Shown here piece after piece: positions 49,680-60,148 of a stretch of DNA of 64,000 nt. The notes under the pieces were generated by a model. The model had not been told where the DNA came from, did not search any database, and saw only the letters and a list, made by a program, of their open reading frames with translations. The stretch lies in NCBI RefSeq assembly GCF_031877795.1, contig NC_133933.1, forward strand, positions 67,224,003 to 67,288,002, in the 5' to 3' direction. The DNA is from Strix aluco (Eukaryota > Chordata > Aves > Strigiformes > Strigidae). A program made the translations under genes and the position numbers. Numbering within the stretch: the first letter of the stretch is position 1; the number at the start of each line of letters is the position of its first letter.

Positions 49680-50420
49680 CAACCTGGACTTTGCAATGGC
49701 TGGGACTGTAAACCAGGGGAGACCTGGACTGGAGGGGTGCAGGAATGGGCAGAGGTGTACAAACCCCTGGGGGACACAGAGGGGAAGGGGTGCACAGAGG
49801 AATGAAGAGGGGGGTAGGCAAAAAAGTGTATAAAGGGGGCCAGTTGGATGCAAAATGGGTCTGGTCAGTGTGTCCTTCACAGGGGTGAGGCGGGTGAGGG
49901 AGGTGAGCAAGGGGCTCTGAGCCAGTGGCTGGAGGAGGGATGTGGGTCACAGCCTGGGTGCCTGGTGTCAGCTGATGGGGGTGAGTGTCTGTATCTCCCC
50001 CAAAACCAGGTGTGAATGGGGCATGCATTTGTGCTCACCAACAAACTTTAAGCTCAACCAGTGATGAGTAAGGGGGCCTCAGGTCTGGGGTATCAGGTGG
50101 GCAGGGGTCAGTGCTGCTATGCCTTGGGGGGACTTGTGAACACGGGGTGTCTGTGGGATGAGTGTGTGAGCATGTGTGTGTTTGCAGTAAGCCTCAAGCT
50201 GGACCAACAGGCGAGTGGGAGACCTGTAGGGTGGGTAAGGGGGGCTGGGATGCCAGCAGGGGTGCCGGGCAGACACAGGGGTCATGCTGGTGCTCAGAGG
50301 ATCCGCAAATGCACACATGCTTATGAACCCAGAGTGTGATGTGTGTGCCTGCACTAGTGGCCTTCTGTCTCTGTCAGCCCAAGAGGGGGGGACTTGGCTG
50401 TCTGTATTTTATGTGAGCCC
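49680..50420. other. G/GT-rich, strand-asymmetric segment of unknown origin
   Basis: The plus strand is strongly enriched in G runs and GTG words. It has two loosely similar modules: TTAAGCTCAACCAGTGATGA.. at about 50,047, and TAAGCCTCAAGCTGGACCAA.. at about 50,188, each followed by a G-rich stretch with CCAGCAGGGG or GGGCAGGGG. This suggests a decayed minisatellite or an unidentified retroelement. CCAGCAGGGGTGCC at 50,253-50,266 is one base from a CTCF core. I cannot name a family. Confidence 0.35.
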
Positions 50421-52343
50421 TACATGTGGGTGCTGTTGAAGGCAGTGCCTTATCTGGAGGAGGCGATCACTGTTGTAACATCCCCTAAGACGTTGTTTTC
50501 CTTCCAGACAGCAGGAGGAATTAGTGATTTGTGCATCTGACTTGCAATTTTTCCATGTTCATCTTCCCTTTTTATTCAGCAGATGCTTAGAGAGAGAGTA
50601 GATGACCCTAATTAGGATCATCAGGCTAAGAATGACTGCTTTTCTACAACCCAGTTTGTATGCTTGTGGAACGCACCTGTCTTTACAGATGCATGTATCC
50701 ATATACTGAATACTTGTACTGAAACAACAAGTTCAAAGGCGCATTTCTTATCTAAGATATCTGAAGGATTTTTTTTTTTCCAGGTTGACTTCCTTAAAAA
50801 TAAATGCCTTGGATGAGGACAAAGAGCAGTACATGATTTTCTGATGTGATTGTGAGTAGTTTTGTCTCACACACATTCACTGCGTAGGTTCAAAGATTTG
50901 ACTGAATGACAGCATCCTGTTTTGCTTTGGGAACAGGATGGTTAGGGAATCAAATTGTGAAATAGTCCATGTGTGCGGTCAGCTCCTATCCAACATGGTT
51001 TTCAAGTCCATTGTTCTATCTATAGAAGTTTGTTCTGCCAAATAAAATGCACTGGCATCCAAAAGTCACGGTTTCACCTATCACAGGCTGGTGGTGTTAA
51101 ATCTGCAGTACACATACAGCCCTCTGTGATCTCTGTCTCCCACTGTCCTGGACAACTGACTATTAGCTCTGCAACTGAACATCAGTAGTTTAGAGAAAAA
51201 GCAATAAAAAACTGTACCTGTATATTCTGGACAAACCATACCTGTATGTTCTTGACACCTTTACACTTTTTAGTGGTGTGATTTTACCTGATTTTTTCTT
51301 TCAGAGATCCTCCCTGTTTCCTGACATATGGGTGATTTTTAACTCCTCGGCTTTATATGGCTCTCCTGCCAGTAACAGAGAACCCCACACATTTCATGCT
51401 GTTTTTCAGGGAAACCATAAAGAACTGTAGAAAAGCTTATTTTCAGCAAAAATTCAGGAAAACAGAATCACACAAACTACTAATTGGTTGGTTAGCTGCC
51501 TGTTTATTACACATCATTATGTTTTATTTATGTTCTACAGTATGTTACGTAACTTTGTTATGGATCAGTCTTGTACTATGAAGGTGAATTAATTTTGCCT
51601 TACAAGATCTAAAATATTCTTGACATTTTTAACAACCAGTTTCTTAGACTGAAGTTGACAGGATGCATGCATTCATTTATGACTATGGTCAGAATTGTGC
51701 CAGATCTTTGAACTGCTTAGTCTGCGTGTAGCTCTGCTGGGCAGTTTGCTTCAACATGTTTACAAATGAAACCCATGGCAGTAGAAATCAGAAAGATTTC
51801 TTATGAAATCAAGTGCTTTTTTTTTTCTCCTTTCACCAGGTTTTATTCCCCTTTTGGCAGTACTATTTCAAAGCACTGTCAGAAGAATTTTTCTCTTATG
51901 GCAGTACGGTTTGATGTTTGTCCTACGAAACCTTAAAAAAAAGGTTGAGAGCATATCAATAATATCCTTTACAAGAAAAATATGCTCTAAAATAAAATAT
52001 TCTCAGCAGCTAATATTTATGTACATTCTTCAGTTCACTAATAATCCAGATAGATTACCAGAGTCCTTTTCACTGCTATAGCAGTTAAGTAATTTCTTTC
52101 TTAAGTGATCACATCCTTTCTTAAAACTAACCACATTTTTATTCCCATTAATCTTACCACAAAATTGTTTCAAGCTTTAACCTTGTGAAAATTAGAAACC
52201 TTCTTCTAATTTTCAGCCTTAATTCAGGCAGGAGCATTTTCTAGTTCATGATTTTGTGTAAACTTTATCTTTTGGTTTAAAAACCTGAAACTGCTTAAAT
52301 CGTGAACATATCTACAGAGAGAAGTTCCCCTTTCAGCCTTTTC
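50421..52343. other. Intergenic, no gene recognised
   Basis: AT-rich. Frames are all below 95 codons. No repeat recognised. Confidence 0.5.
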
Positions 52344-52399
52344 TTTTACCAGACTAGACAAGACAAGCATTTTACCAGACTAGACAAGACAAGCATTTT
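52344..52399. repeat. 26-bp tandem duplication
   Basis: The unit TTTTACCAGACTAGACAAGA CAAGCA is present twice with no mismatches and a short third start (period 26). The identity of the copies indicates a recent event. Confidence 0.95.
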
Positions 52400-52990
52400 T
52401 AGCCTCTTCCCAGAAGAGAGGATATCCACTTTCAAGTGTTGATCAGAACAGCTCCTTTCAACACCTGTTCCTGACTGTATTTGTCCTCTTGGGGCAGAGG
52501 TAAGCAGTCCAGTGCAACGCATCTATTTGCTTCCTCAAATGCTGGAATTCATATTTCCCTCTCTCTGCTGGATTTGACACACTTACAATTGGTTAGCTGG
52601 ATAAATGATTAAAAGAAAAATCTGATACGACTGTCCACAGACTTGTTAATTAGCATACAGCTCAAAAACAGCAAGTTTCCCGACACAATAAATTCTTACA
52701 TAGAATAAAGACCAAGTGTTTGTTCTGGCTTCAGCTGATGTGCCAGTTATCTGACCTACCACTAAATTATCAAATGTGCTGTAGCTCTTTTTAAACAACA
52801 GAAGCATAAAACCAAGAAATTATATCTAACAAAGGATCTACACTTTAATTCTTATGAGGTCTAGGCCAGACATAAATATACAGAAGTTCACAATGGCATT
52901 GCATGGAGCGTTCAACTGCACCATGATTTTGTTTATCATGCTTGTCTTTCCCATGCTCAAGGAAGGATGTGCTTAGATATCCCTTCCTTA
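52400..52990. other. Intergenic, no gene recognised
   Basis: AT-rich flank of the solo LTR that follows. I see nothing that supports a gene or repeat. Confidence 0.5.
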
Positions 52991-52995
52991 CCTCT

Positions 52996-54144
52996 TGTGG
53001 TGGGTTGACCTTGTCTGGACATCAGGCACCCACCAAAGCTGCTCTATAACTCCCCCTCCTCAAACAGAAAGGGGAGAGAAAATACAATGAAAGTCTTGTG
53101 GGTCAAGATAAGGACAGTGAGAGGTCACTCACCAATTACTGTCACAGGCAAAACAGTCCTGACTTGGGGAAATTAGTTTAATTTATTACCAATCAAATCA
53201 GAGTAGAGTAATAAGAACTACAACCAAATCTTAAAACACTTTCCCCCCACCCCTCCTTTCTTCCCGGGCTTAACTTTATTCCCAATTTCTCTCCATCCTC
53301 CCCTCCCAGTGGCACAGGGGGATGGGGAATGGGGGTTGTGGTCAGTTCATCACATGTTGTCTCTGCTGCTCCTTCCTTCTCAGGGGGAGGACTCCTCACA
53401 CTCTCCCCCTGCTCCAGCGTGGGGTCCCTCCCACGGCAGACAGTCCTCCATGAACTTCTCCAACGTGAGTCCTTCCCACAGGCTGCAGTTCTTCATGAAC
53501 TGTTCCACTGTGGGTCCCTCCACGGGGTGCAGTCCTTCAGGAGCAGACTGCTCCAGCGTGGGTCCCCCATGGGGCCACAAGTCCTGCCAGCAAACCTGCT
53601 CCAGCGTGGGCTCCTCTCTCCACGGGGCCACAGGTCCTGACAGGAGCCTGCTCCAGCGTGGGCTTCCCACAGGGTCACAGCCTCCTTCGGACACATTCAC
53701 CTGTGCTGGCGTGGACTCCTCCTCCACGGGCTGCAGGTGGAGATCTGCTCCACCGCTAACCTCCATGGGCTGCAGGGGCACAGCCTGCCTCACCATGGTC
53801 TGCACCACGGGCTGCAGGGGAATCTCTGCTCTGGCACCTGGAGCACCTCCTCCCCCTCCTTCTTCACTGGCCTTGGGTTCCCCAGAGTTGTTTCTCCCAC
53901 ATATTCTTACTCCTCTCTTCTTCAGCTGCAGTTGTGCAGGGCTTTTTTTCCCTTTCTTAAATATGTTATCACAGAGGTACTACCACTGTCACTGATGGGC
54001 TTGGCCTTGGCCAGTGGTGGGTCTGTCTTGGAGCTGGCTGGCATTGGGTCTGTTGGACATGGGGGAAGCTTCTGGCAGTTTCTCACAGAAGCCACCCCTG
54101 CAGCCCCCCCTGCTACCAAAACCTTGCCACACAAACTCAATATA
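52996..54144 (-). mobile_element. Solo LTR of an avian endogenous retrovirus, antisense
   Basis: The element starts TGTGGTGGGTTGACC and is bounded by the 5-bp target-site duplication CCTCT (52,991-52,995 and 54,145-54,149). The right end, expected to finish in CA, reads ATA, a likely point change. At 1,149 bp it contains no retroviral gene on either side, so it is a solo LTR left by recombination. Orientation comes from minus-strand signals: a TATTTAAG promoter-like box (53,956-53,963) and downstream AATAAA signals (53,275-53,280 and 53,182-53,187). The centre is a tandem series built on CTCCAGCGTGGG..CACGGG, which keeps frames open by composition only. The sequence agrees with a widespread bird LTR family. 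A 5-bp duplication is usual for ERVL-type elements, but the exact family name is uncertain. Confidence 0.85.
53395..53790. repeat. Degenerate tandem repeat inside the LTR
   Basis: About eight to ten units of roughly 40-57 bases share the words GCTCCAGCGTGGG, then CCCACGGG, then a CAGTCCT or CAGGTCCT word. Well-matched unit starts are seen near 53,409, 53,550, 53,598 and 53,649. The units vary in length, so the array is old or of the family-wide type. The frames across it on both strands (142 codons minus, 228 codons plus) are products of the repeat. Confidence 0.8.
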
Positions 54145-54149
54145 CCTCT

Positions 54150-56418
54150 TAACCAAAAGAGTAGATTAGTCTCATTTCCATAACAATGCTATTTTTGCCA
54201 ATCAAGGTGGTTAGCCTTTTACTCAGACCTGCATCTGGGGATGGAACCAGCAACTACACTAACACACAGTAAGGTTTGCACTACAACTTCATGTATAAAG
54301 CACAAAAGACTACAGTATTAAGAGAAAACAAACAAACAAAAACAACCCACCTCCCAAATGCAGCAACTGTCTCTAGCTTTCTCTTTTCTCAAGGGTCTCA
54401 GAGTGTTCAAATATATTTAAGAAAGTGTGAAGCTCCTGTTTTTTCTTCTTTTACCTCATTCAGAGCTCCAACTAAACTTGGGCCCTCTTCTTTTACTGAT
54501 GAAGGTTAACGACTCACCTTTCTATCCCAAACCATCAGGTATCTCTCCTGACCTGAAAGCAGACCAACTGTCATGCAGAAGTTTTGCCTCAGGGTGCATT
54601 ATCAGACCACACATGCTTTAGACAAGCACAAGTAACAGAGCATGAGAGGTCATCTGCCAACACAGCAGCTACAGCAGAGCTTTTTAGAGACTTGCTCATC
54701 GGCTCACAACCCTATCTTCTTAATCTATCCTTGCTACCTTTCTTTGTTTTCTTTTACCTTACTATTCAGGCAGGCACCTTCCTTGGCCCGAAATAAACCT
54801 GTTGTCTTTGATTTAGCGGTTGACTTTTAAGTAGTGCTCATTGTTGCTGCTCTGTTGGAGAGGTGACCACCCAAGTCAGCTGCCGCTAGACCAGCAACAG
54901 CATTTGGTGACACCACGATTTCCATGGTGCACTATTTATCTACGTCCTTCAGGATTCAGTGCAAGGGCAGTTACAGGTTATGCAGCAAGGGCATTTAAAA
55001 GAGCTTTAATCCTAGGATATAGATAATTTCTAGGGTAGTGGGACATTTTCTTTCTCTTCTGGAACAAGTGATAGAAGTTTCTGGTAAAAGCACAGCTTAG
55101 ACTGCTTCAGTTCTCTGGTTCCTGGAACTGAATTTGGAAAGAATGGGTAGCCGAGGGGAATCAAAATGGGCAGAAATTTGAAATGGCTGCTAGAGAGTTA
55201 GGAATGATGCTTCTGGAAGATCAAAATGTGTATTTTTACCATAAGTCTGTATGAGAAGATCATTGAGCTTCCTGACAGATTCATAGGAAGAATACAGAAG
55301 TTAAATGATCACTAATGAGCACTTTTTGGGGGGGGGTAGAGGGTGGGGGGAGCTGTCTGATTATTTGTCCCTTTTGAAGGTGAACGCAGCTAGTGCTTTT
55401 AATCACTGGGGAAAAGCTCTGCTTAGAGATAACTTCGTGTCTGTGATTTCTCTTTGAAAAGAGAAAAGGTGTCACTACCTTTGAAACATGTCTTTCCTAA
55501 GAGTATTCTTATACAGCTTCATACAGGCTCCAAACTTGTTCACACACTGATACTGTATCATCTACCTCAGTTTTTCAAAGCATCTTGGGCAGTATTTCAA
55601 AGCCAAAACCCTGAAGATCCAGAACATAGCCTGGTTTGTGAGAAAACATGCAGGTAACTTGAATGACTGTCATGATCAATCAGAGGAATAGGCATTTCAG
55701 ACTAAGTGAGGTGAAGATCCTGTACCTACTTCTGCAAGGACAGCAGAACCCCAAGGAGCACTACTGCACATGCGCATGAAGGCACTAACTCTGTGACGCA
55801 ATTAAGTGATAGCTAAAAAACAAACAAGGAAACAAACAAGTAAGCAAAAGGCTGTGGAAACTTGTCCCAGGATGTGAGAAGTTGTTTATCTTGTCAAGAC
55901 CTTTCTCACAGAGAGGCATGTGACCACCACTTGGGCTGAGCATGAAAAGGAGTGCAAAGGAGGAAGTTACAAGATGCTTCACGTGATAATGGCCAATTTT
56001 TTTTTTCTTTTCCAATGTGTAACAATTCAAGACAAGGAAAAATTTTAGCAAGTTTGTAATGTTTTGGTGGGGATGGACTCCACTGGGTGCACAGTGAGAG
56101 CAGCCCCTGCCAGGAGCTGTGTACAGGGATTCTGGTGGCACAGGCAGAAGGGGTGCAGGGACAGCTCTCATAACCAGAATTACATTTCCTTAATTTCTCT
56201 GTAGACAGTTGATTTAATTTTTATTATTTTCACCTTTCATAATGTTCTGTCAACTCTCTGCAGTATTGTCATTAAAAAGCCCAACCTTTTTAAGCTCTGT
56301 TAATGTGACATCTACCTTAGGAACACTGTCAGCCCTTGATATGACCGTCAGAATACCTAACCTCTACCCAGAGCAAGTGATTCCTTGTTCTCACTTACTT
56401 TTGTGTAAAATGTCATTT
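54150..56418. other. Intergenic, no gene recognised
   Basis: A G-rich tract at 55,328-55,350 (nine G, TAGA, three G, T, six G) could form a quadruplex. The minus frame of 128 codons (56,171-55,785) has no recognised domain. Confidence 0.5.
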
Positions 56419-56684
56419 CAATCATAGAATCATAGAATCATTTATGTTGGAAAAGACCTTTAAGATCATCGAGTCTTACCGTTAACATAACACTACCGAG
56501 TCCACCACTAAACCACGTCCCTAAGCACCACATCTGCACTTCTTTTAAATACCTCCATGGATGGTGACTCAACCACTTCCCTGGGCAGCCTGTTCCAGTG
56601 CTTGACAACCTTAAATTTTTCCCAATATCCAATCTAAACCTTCCCTGGTGCAGTTTGAGGCCATTTTCTCTCGTCATATTGTTA
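56419..56684 (-). mobile_element. CR1 3' end, short 5'-truncated copy, antisense
   Basis: The left end shows the CR1 terminal octamer repeats (AATCATAGAATCATAGAATC, the reverse of ATTCTATG), followed by TTATGTTGGAAAAGACCTTT AAGATCATCGAGTC and the conserved block up to GGTGCAGTTTGAGGCCATTT. Minus-strand translation ends with [17 protein letters not shown], the last conserved stretch of CR1 ORF2. It stops abruptly near 56,684, typical 5' truncation. Compared with the 295-1230 copy it is close in sequence and has fewer frame breaks, so it is of similar or younger age. Confidence 0.93.
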
Positions 56685-57800
56685 TGCGATAGAAATGCCT
56701 TATGTGTTAGAAAATATCATGCAACCATGCCACCATTCAGGAAGTTAAAATCCACATGCCAGTGAGTGGCCAATATTTCAATCCAAACAGTTAAGCACTC
56801 ATTGGTTGTGAAGTTTGTTAGTGCACTTGCACTAAGAACAAAGCCCAGTGTGTGAGCGTAGTGTTGCTACATAACGTGAGCATAGTTTTACAATCCATTT
56901 TCTTCAGCCTTACTGCAGCTGGGAGGAGATGCTGGTGCTCTAACCTGCACTGACCCTACACCCCACTGCACCACTCCATCACCTGTGGGGACACCATCAT
57001 TTCTGAAGCCATACCAGCGGGGCCTTTTCTTCAGCAGCAGTGCTGGCTTGCAATCTCCCCTCTCCTTGCTGCTCTTTCCCTCCCATGCAGCCAATTGTGC
57101 GCTCTCCACAGTTTTTCAAATGCAGATGGCAAGAAAAGCAATTCCTCCACACCTCCAGAAAGTGCACCAAAATTTGGAGTAGGAAATAAATGCGAGGGAG
57201 CAGGAAGTTAACTTTTTCCAAGAGGAGTGTGAGAAAGCGGAAGCATAGTGACTCCAGCCAGCAGCTCCGTTTCCTCCTTTCTGACTCTTTGACAGTCTGA
57301 GAAGAAGCGTATGTCTCAAGGATAGCTCAAGCTGCCTCCATTTTAGGTCTAGAAAAAGTGTTATTTGCAGAATCTCTGACAGGAGCTTAAAAAGCTGCTA
57401 CATCCTCCTTACAGCTGGGGGCCCATGTAGCAGGTTTCTTCTGTATCCTCCTCATCTGGCCCAGGGTGGTCTTGATGTTAAATGGTTAAGGTGCAGAATT
57501 ATCTGGCATCTGGACCCTGGGTGGGAGACATAGAAACAGGAAGGCGGAAAAACTGCAATCACCATCTTGCTTGGCAGCGCTTAGCTTGATTTTTTAAAGT
57601 CATAGGTCATTTGCAGGAAAGAATAAAATCTCTCAGCATAAATTAGGATCCCTCTATGTGTATGAATTCAAAGGAGAGTTTCTGAAAAGTTTTTTAAGAA
57701 AGGGCGAGAGAGCGTAAATGCCGACGCAAGGAGGCGGCAGGTGCTTTTTCAGCAGCTGGAGTTGACCAGTATGACACAGTATCGACACTTAAAACACAGA
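56685..57800. other. Intergenic flank of the CpG-island promoter
   Basis: No exon or repeat recognised. Positions 57,060-57,340 have a few short minus frames. CpG becomes more frequent after 57,700. Confidence 0.5.
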
Positions 57801-58090
57801 ACTAACAAAGCCGGGGCATCGCAGCGGCTGACACCACCCGGCTCTGTGGCTCCGGCCTCCTCCCCTGCCCTGCCGGCGTCTCCCGGCCCGTCGCGGTAGG
57901 CCTGGCGGCCGGGAAGCCCAGGGCCGCCGCTGTCCGGCAGTGCCTCTCCGCCCCGCCCCTTCCCGGCCGTTACCCTCAGGGGAGCGCAGCGCGCAGGCGC
58001 CGAGCCGAGCCGAGCCGAGCGGAGGGAGCGAGCGAGCGAGCACGCACGAGCTGGGGCGGCCCCTGCTCGCGCCCCCAGCTGCCGCGCGCC

Positions 58091-58178
58091 ATGCGGGTGC
58101 CGCTGGCCCTCCTGGCGCTCGCGGCGCTGGTGTTGGCCCGCCGGAGCGCGGCCTCCCGCCGGGAGCGGTCGCCCGCAG
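58091..58178 (+). CDS. First coding exon of an unidentified secreted or membrane protein
   Basis: The ATG at 58,091 sits in GCGCGCCATGC, a good vertebrate start context, in the middle of a CpG island. It encodes a classical signal peptide: an Arg at residue 2, then a hydrophobic core PLALLALAALVLA, with a plausible cleavage after residue 16 (LVLA before RR). A short basic stretch, RRSAASRRERSPA, follows. The exon ends CCCGCAG|GTAACG, a good splice donor at 58,179, leaving phase 1, the common phase for a signal-peptide exon joined to extracellular domains. Only 29 residues plus one base are visible, too few to assign a family. The rest lies downstream, possibly beginning at 63,358 and otherwise beyond the window. 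I did not recognise the gene. Confidence 0.7.
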
Positions 58179-59575
58179 GTAACGGGACGGGACGGGACGG
58201 GGCGGGGCGGCCAGGGCAGGCCGGCCGGCCGTCCGTCCGTCCGGCGGGCAGCACGGGGCCCCGGAGGGGGGCAGGCCGGCCGGCCGTCCGTCCGGCGGGC
58301 AGCACGGGGCCCCGGAGGGGGGCGGCCGGCCTGGAGTTGGCGGCGCTGCCGGTGCCCCACCCTGCCCGGGAGTCGTGTGTGACCGAGCGTCGCTGGGGCC
58401 GCGGCGGGGCCCGCGGTCCTGCTGCCGCCCTCCGCGGGCGCAGGGAGCCGGAGGGGAAGCGGCGGGGCCCGCTTGGCACACTGAGAGCGAGCAGCCGGGC
58501 GGCGGCGAGGGAACCGAGTCCCGCTTTGTTCAGCTTCACCGCCACCCCGCCGCAGCCGCTCCCGGGGACGGTGCCGCCTAGTCCCGCCGGGGTGGGTGAG
58601 CCGGTACCGGCCGAGCTCTCTCTTAGGTGCGAGATTAAGCTTTGCCGTGGAAGTGATCTGGGAACGTGCTGATCAGTGCTGGCAGCACAGCGCCGTCAGT
58701 GCCTCTGGAAACCTGTCTCTGCTGCCCAGTTATTGTTAGAGGCGTAACCCCTGACTGTCGCGCCAGTAATCAGTGGTTACGGTCCTTTACGGTAAGGTGG
58801 CAGATACCAGCCGTTATTTCAGGTGTTTGTGCATTGTGTCACGTAAAGGGAAAGCAGGGTGTGCGTCGAACTGTGCTTTATCAATGTATGTGTCGAAAAA
58901 AGCAGAGAAACTGGGAATTTCACAGCCAGGATGGGGAGTGCAAGACCGGGGAGTCCAAACAAGGCATCGGGATCATGGCCTTGACCGCAGGGCACCTTTC
59001 AGCCGAGCACTGATGGGGAGGAGCGGTGGCCTGCAGGCAAGAACTGTTTATCTCTGTTGGGCAGAGTTGTTGCAAGTAAATCATGAAAGAAATGTTCAAT
59101 CTGGTTTACAGGTTTCACTTCAGACTGGAACAGCTCATTAAAACTGGAGTTTGCTGTCTGATGGCTCAGGTCAAAAGAGAACATGCATTTAATTTTTAAG
59201 AATATTGAGATCTGTATACAGAGTGTTGCATGTTATGCCCTTTGCATGCCCGTACATTAGATGAATGCAGCAGTACTCTCCTGAGCTTTATCTACAAAGC
59301 ATGATCCATTTACCTAAAATGCCCCTTGCATTTGGTTGCAGAAATACCAATTACGTGCCCAGGTTCCTTGGATTCTGCCGCTGCATCATGTAGATTCACT
59401 GGGACTTCATGCAGTTTAGATCCATGCCCAGGTGGAGTGACTGAACTCAGTTGCCCCTCGGGATGAGTCACACTGCGTAGGACTTTGGAAAACTGCTTAG
59501 GTTTACCTGGCACAAACTAGGAGCAGTGAAAATGTTAATCTGCCTGCTGACTTGTCCCTTTACATCTTGAGTGTC
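58179..59575 (+). other. Intron 1, first part
   Basis: It begins with GTAACG and stays CpG-rich to about 58,620. Positions 58,216-58,321 are a tandem duplication. Open frames across the GC-rich part on both strands (up to 230 codons) reflect composition. From 58,680 to 59,570 the sequence is ordinary with short frames only. Confidence 0.6.
58216..58321. repeat. GC-rich tandem duplication of about 55 bp in intron 1
   Basis: GCAGGCCGGCCGGCCGTCCG ..GGCGGGCAGCACGGGGCCCCGGAGGGG occurs at 58,216-58,270 and 58,271-58,321. The second copy is 4 bases shorter (one GTCC less) and otherwise identical. A near-perfect match suggests a recent duplication or an active minisatellite. It starts 38 bases after the splice donor. 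Confidence 0.92.
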
Positions 59576-60148
59576 TGTCCTGGTTTGAATTTGGCCAGCA
59601 GCCAAACACCACTCAACTGCTTGCTTACACTCCCCCTGCCCCGGAGATGGGGAAGAGAATTGGAAGGCTAAAGGGAGACTCATAGGTTGAGATAGAAAAA
59701 CAGTTTAGTAATTGTAATAAAATAAAACAATAACAATAATACAAAGTACAAATGGGTGGTGCACAAATGTGACTGCTCACCACCTGCTGACTGATACCCA
59801 GCCCATTCCTGGCATCGATCCCACAATCCTAATCCTGGAAGCGAGAGAGAACCTCCCTCCTTCCCAGCCACCCCTCCTTTATATACTGAGCATGGCATTG
59901 CGTGATATGGAATACTTCACTGGCCAATTTGGGTCCGGTGCACTGGCCTTGCTCCCTCACAGCTTGTTATACACGTACACACAGGCAGGACATGGGGAGT
60001 TTGGAGGGACCTTGGACTCTTGGCAACAACCATAACCGTGGGTGTATGATCAGCATTCTTATACCAAATCCCATACTGAATCCAAAACATAGCACTATTC
60101 TAGCTACTAAGAAGAAAAATTAACTCTGTCCCAGCCAAAACCAGGACA
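59576..60148 (-). mobile_element. Solo LTR, avian ERVL-like, antisense, within intron 1
   Basis: The element is bounded by terminal inverted words TGTCCTGGTTT (59,576) and AAACCAGGACA (to 60,148), 573 bp, with no retroviral genes next to it. The minus strand carries TATATAAAG (59,877-59,885), setting the orientation opposite to the host gene. The flanks GTGTC and CTATC agree at only 3 of 5 bases, so a clean target-site duplication is not visible. Downstream of the TATA region it resembles the LTR at 61,883-62,487 (TATACTGAGCA, then ATATGGAATA, then a GTCAGTTCGGGTC-like block), so the two are related subfamilies. Confidence 0.82.

Larger units (their letters stand above)
57801..58620 (+). promoter_or_regulatory. 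CpG-island promoter
   Basis: About 800 bases of very high GC with abundant CpG, the only large island in the window. A GC box CCGCCCCGCCCC lies at 57,949-57,960, about 130 bases before the start codon, and no TATA box is evident. The presumed 5' UTR contains short arrays (CGAGC)x4 at 58,001-58,020 and (GAGC)n at 58,025-58,040. The strand is set by the coding exon at 58,091. Islands of this kind often fire in both directions, so a minus-strand transcript cannot be excluded. Confidence 0.85.

Noticed and set aside
53309..53995. Plus-strand open frame of 228 codons rich in GLLQRG-like words
   Set aside because: It lies wholly inside a solo LTR and is produced by the GC-rich tandem repeat.
57490..57535. 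CCTGGGTGGGAGAC, resembling the internal part of 5S rRNA genes
   Set aside because: Only about a dozen bases agree; the rest of a 5S gene is absent.
57789..58481. Minus-strand open frame of 230 codons opposite the signal-peptide exon
   Set aside because: Proline/arginine/glycine-rich translation of a CpG island, with another frame open on the same strand; compositional.
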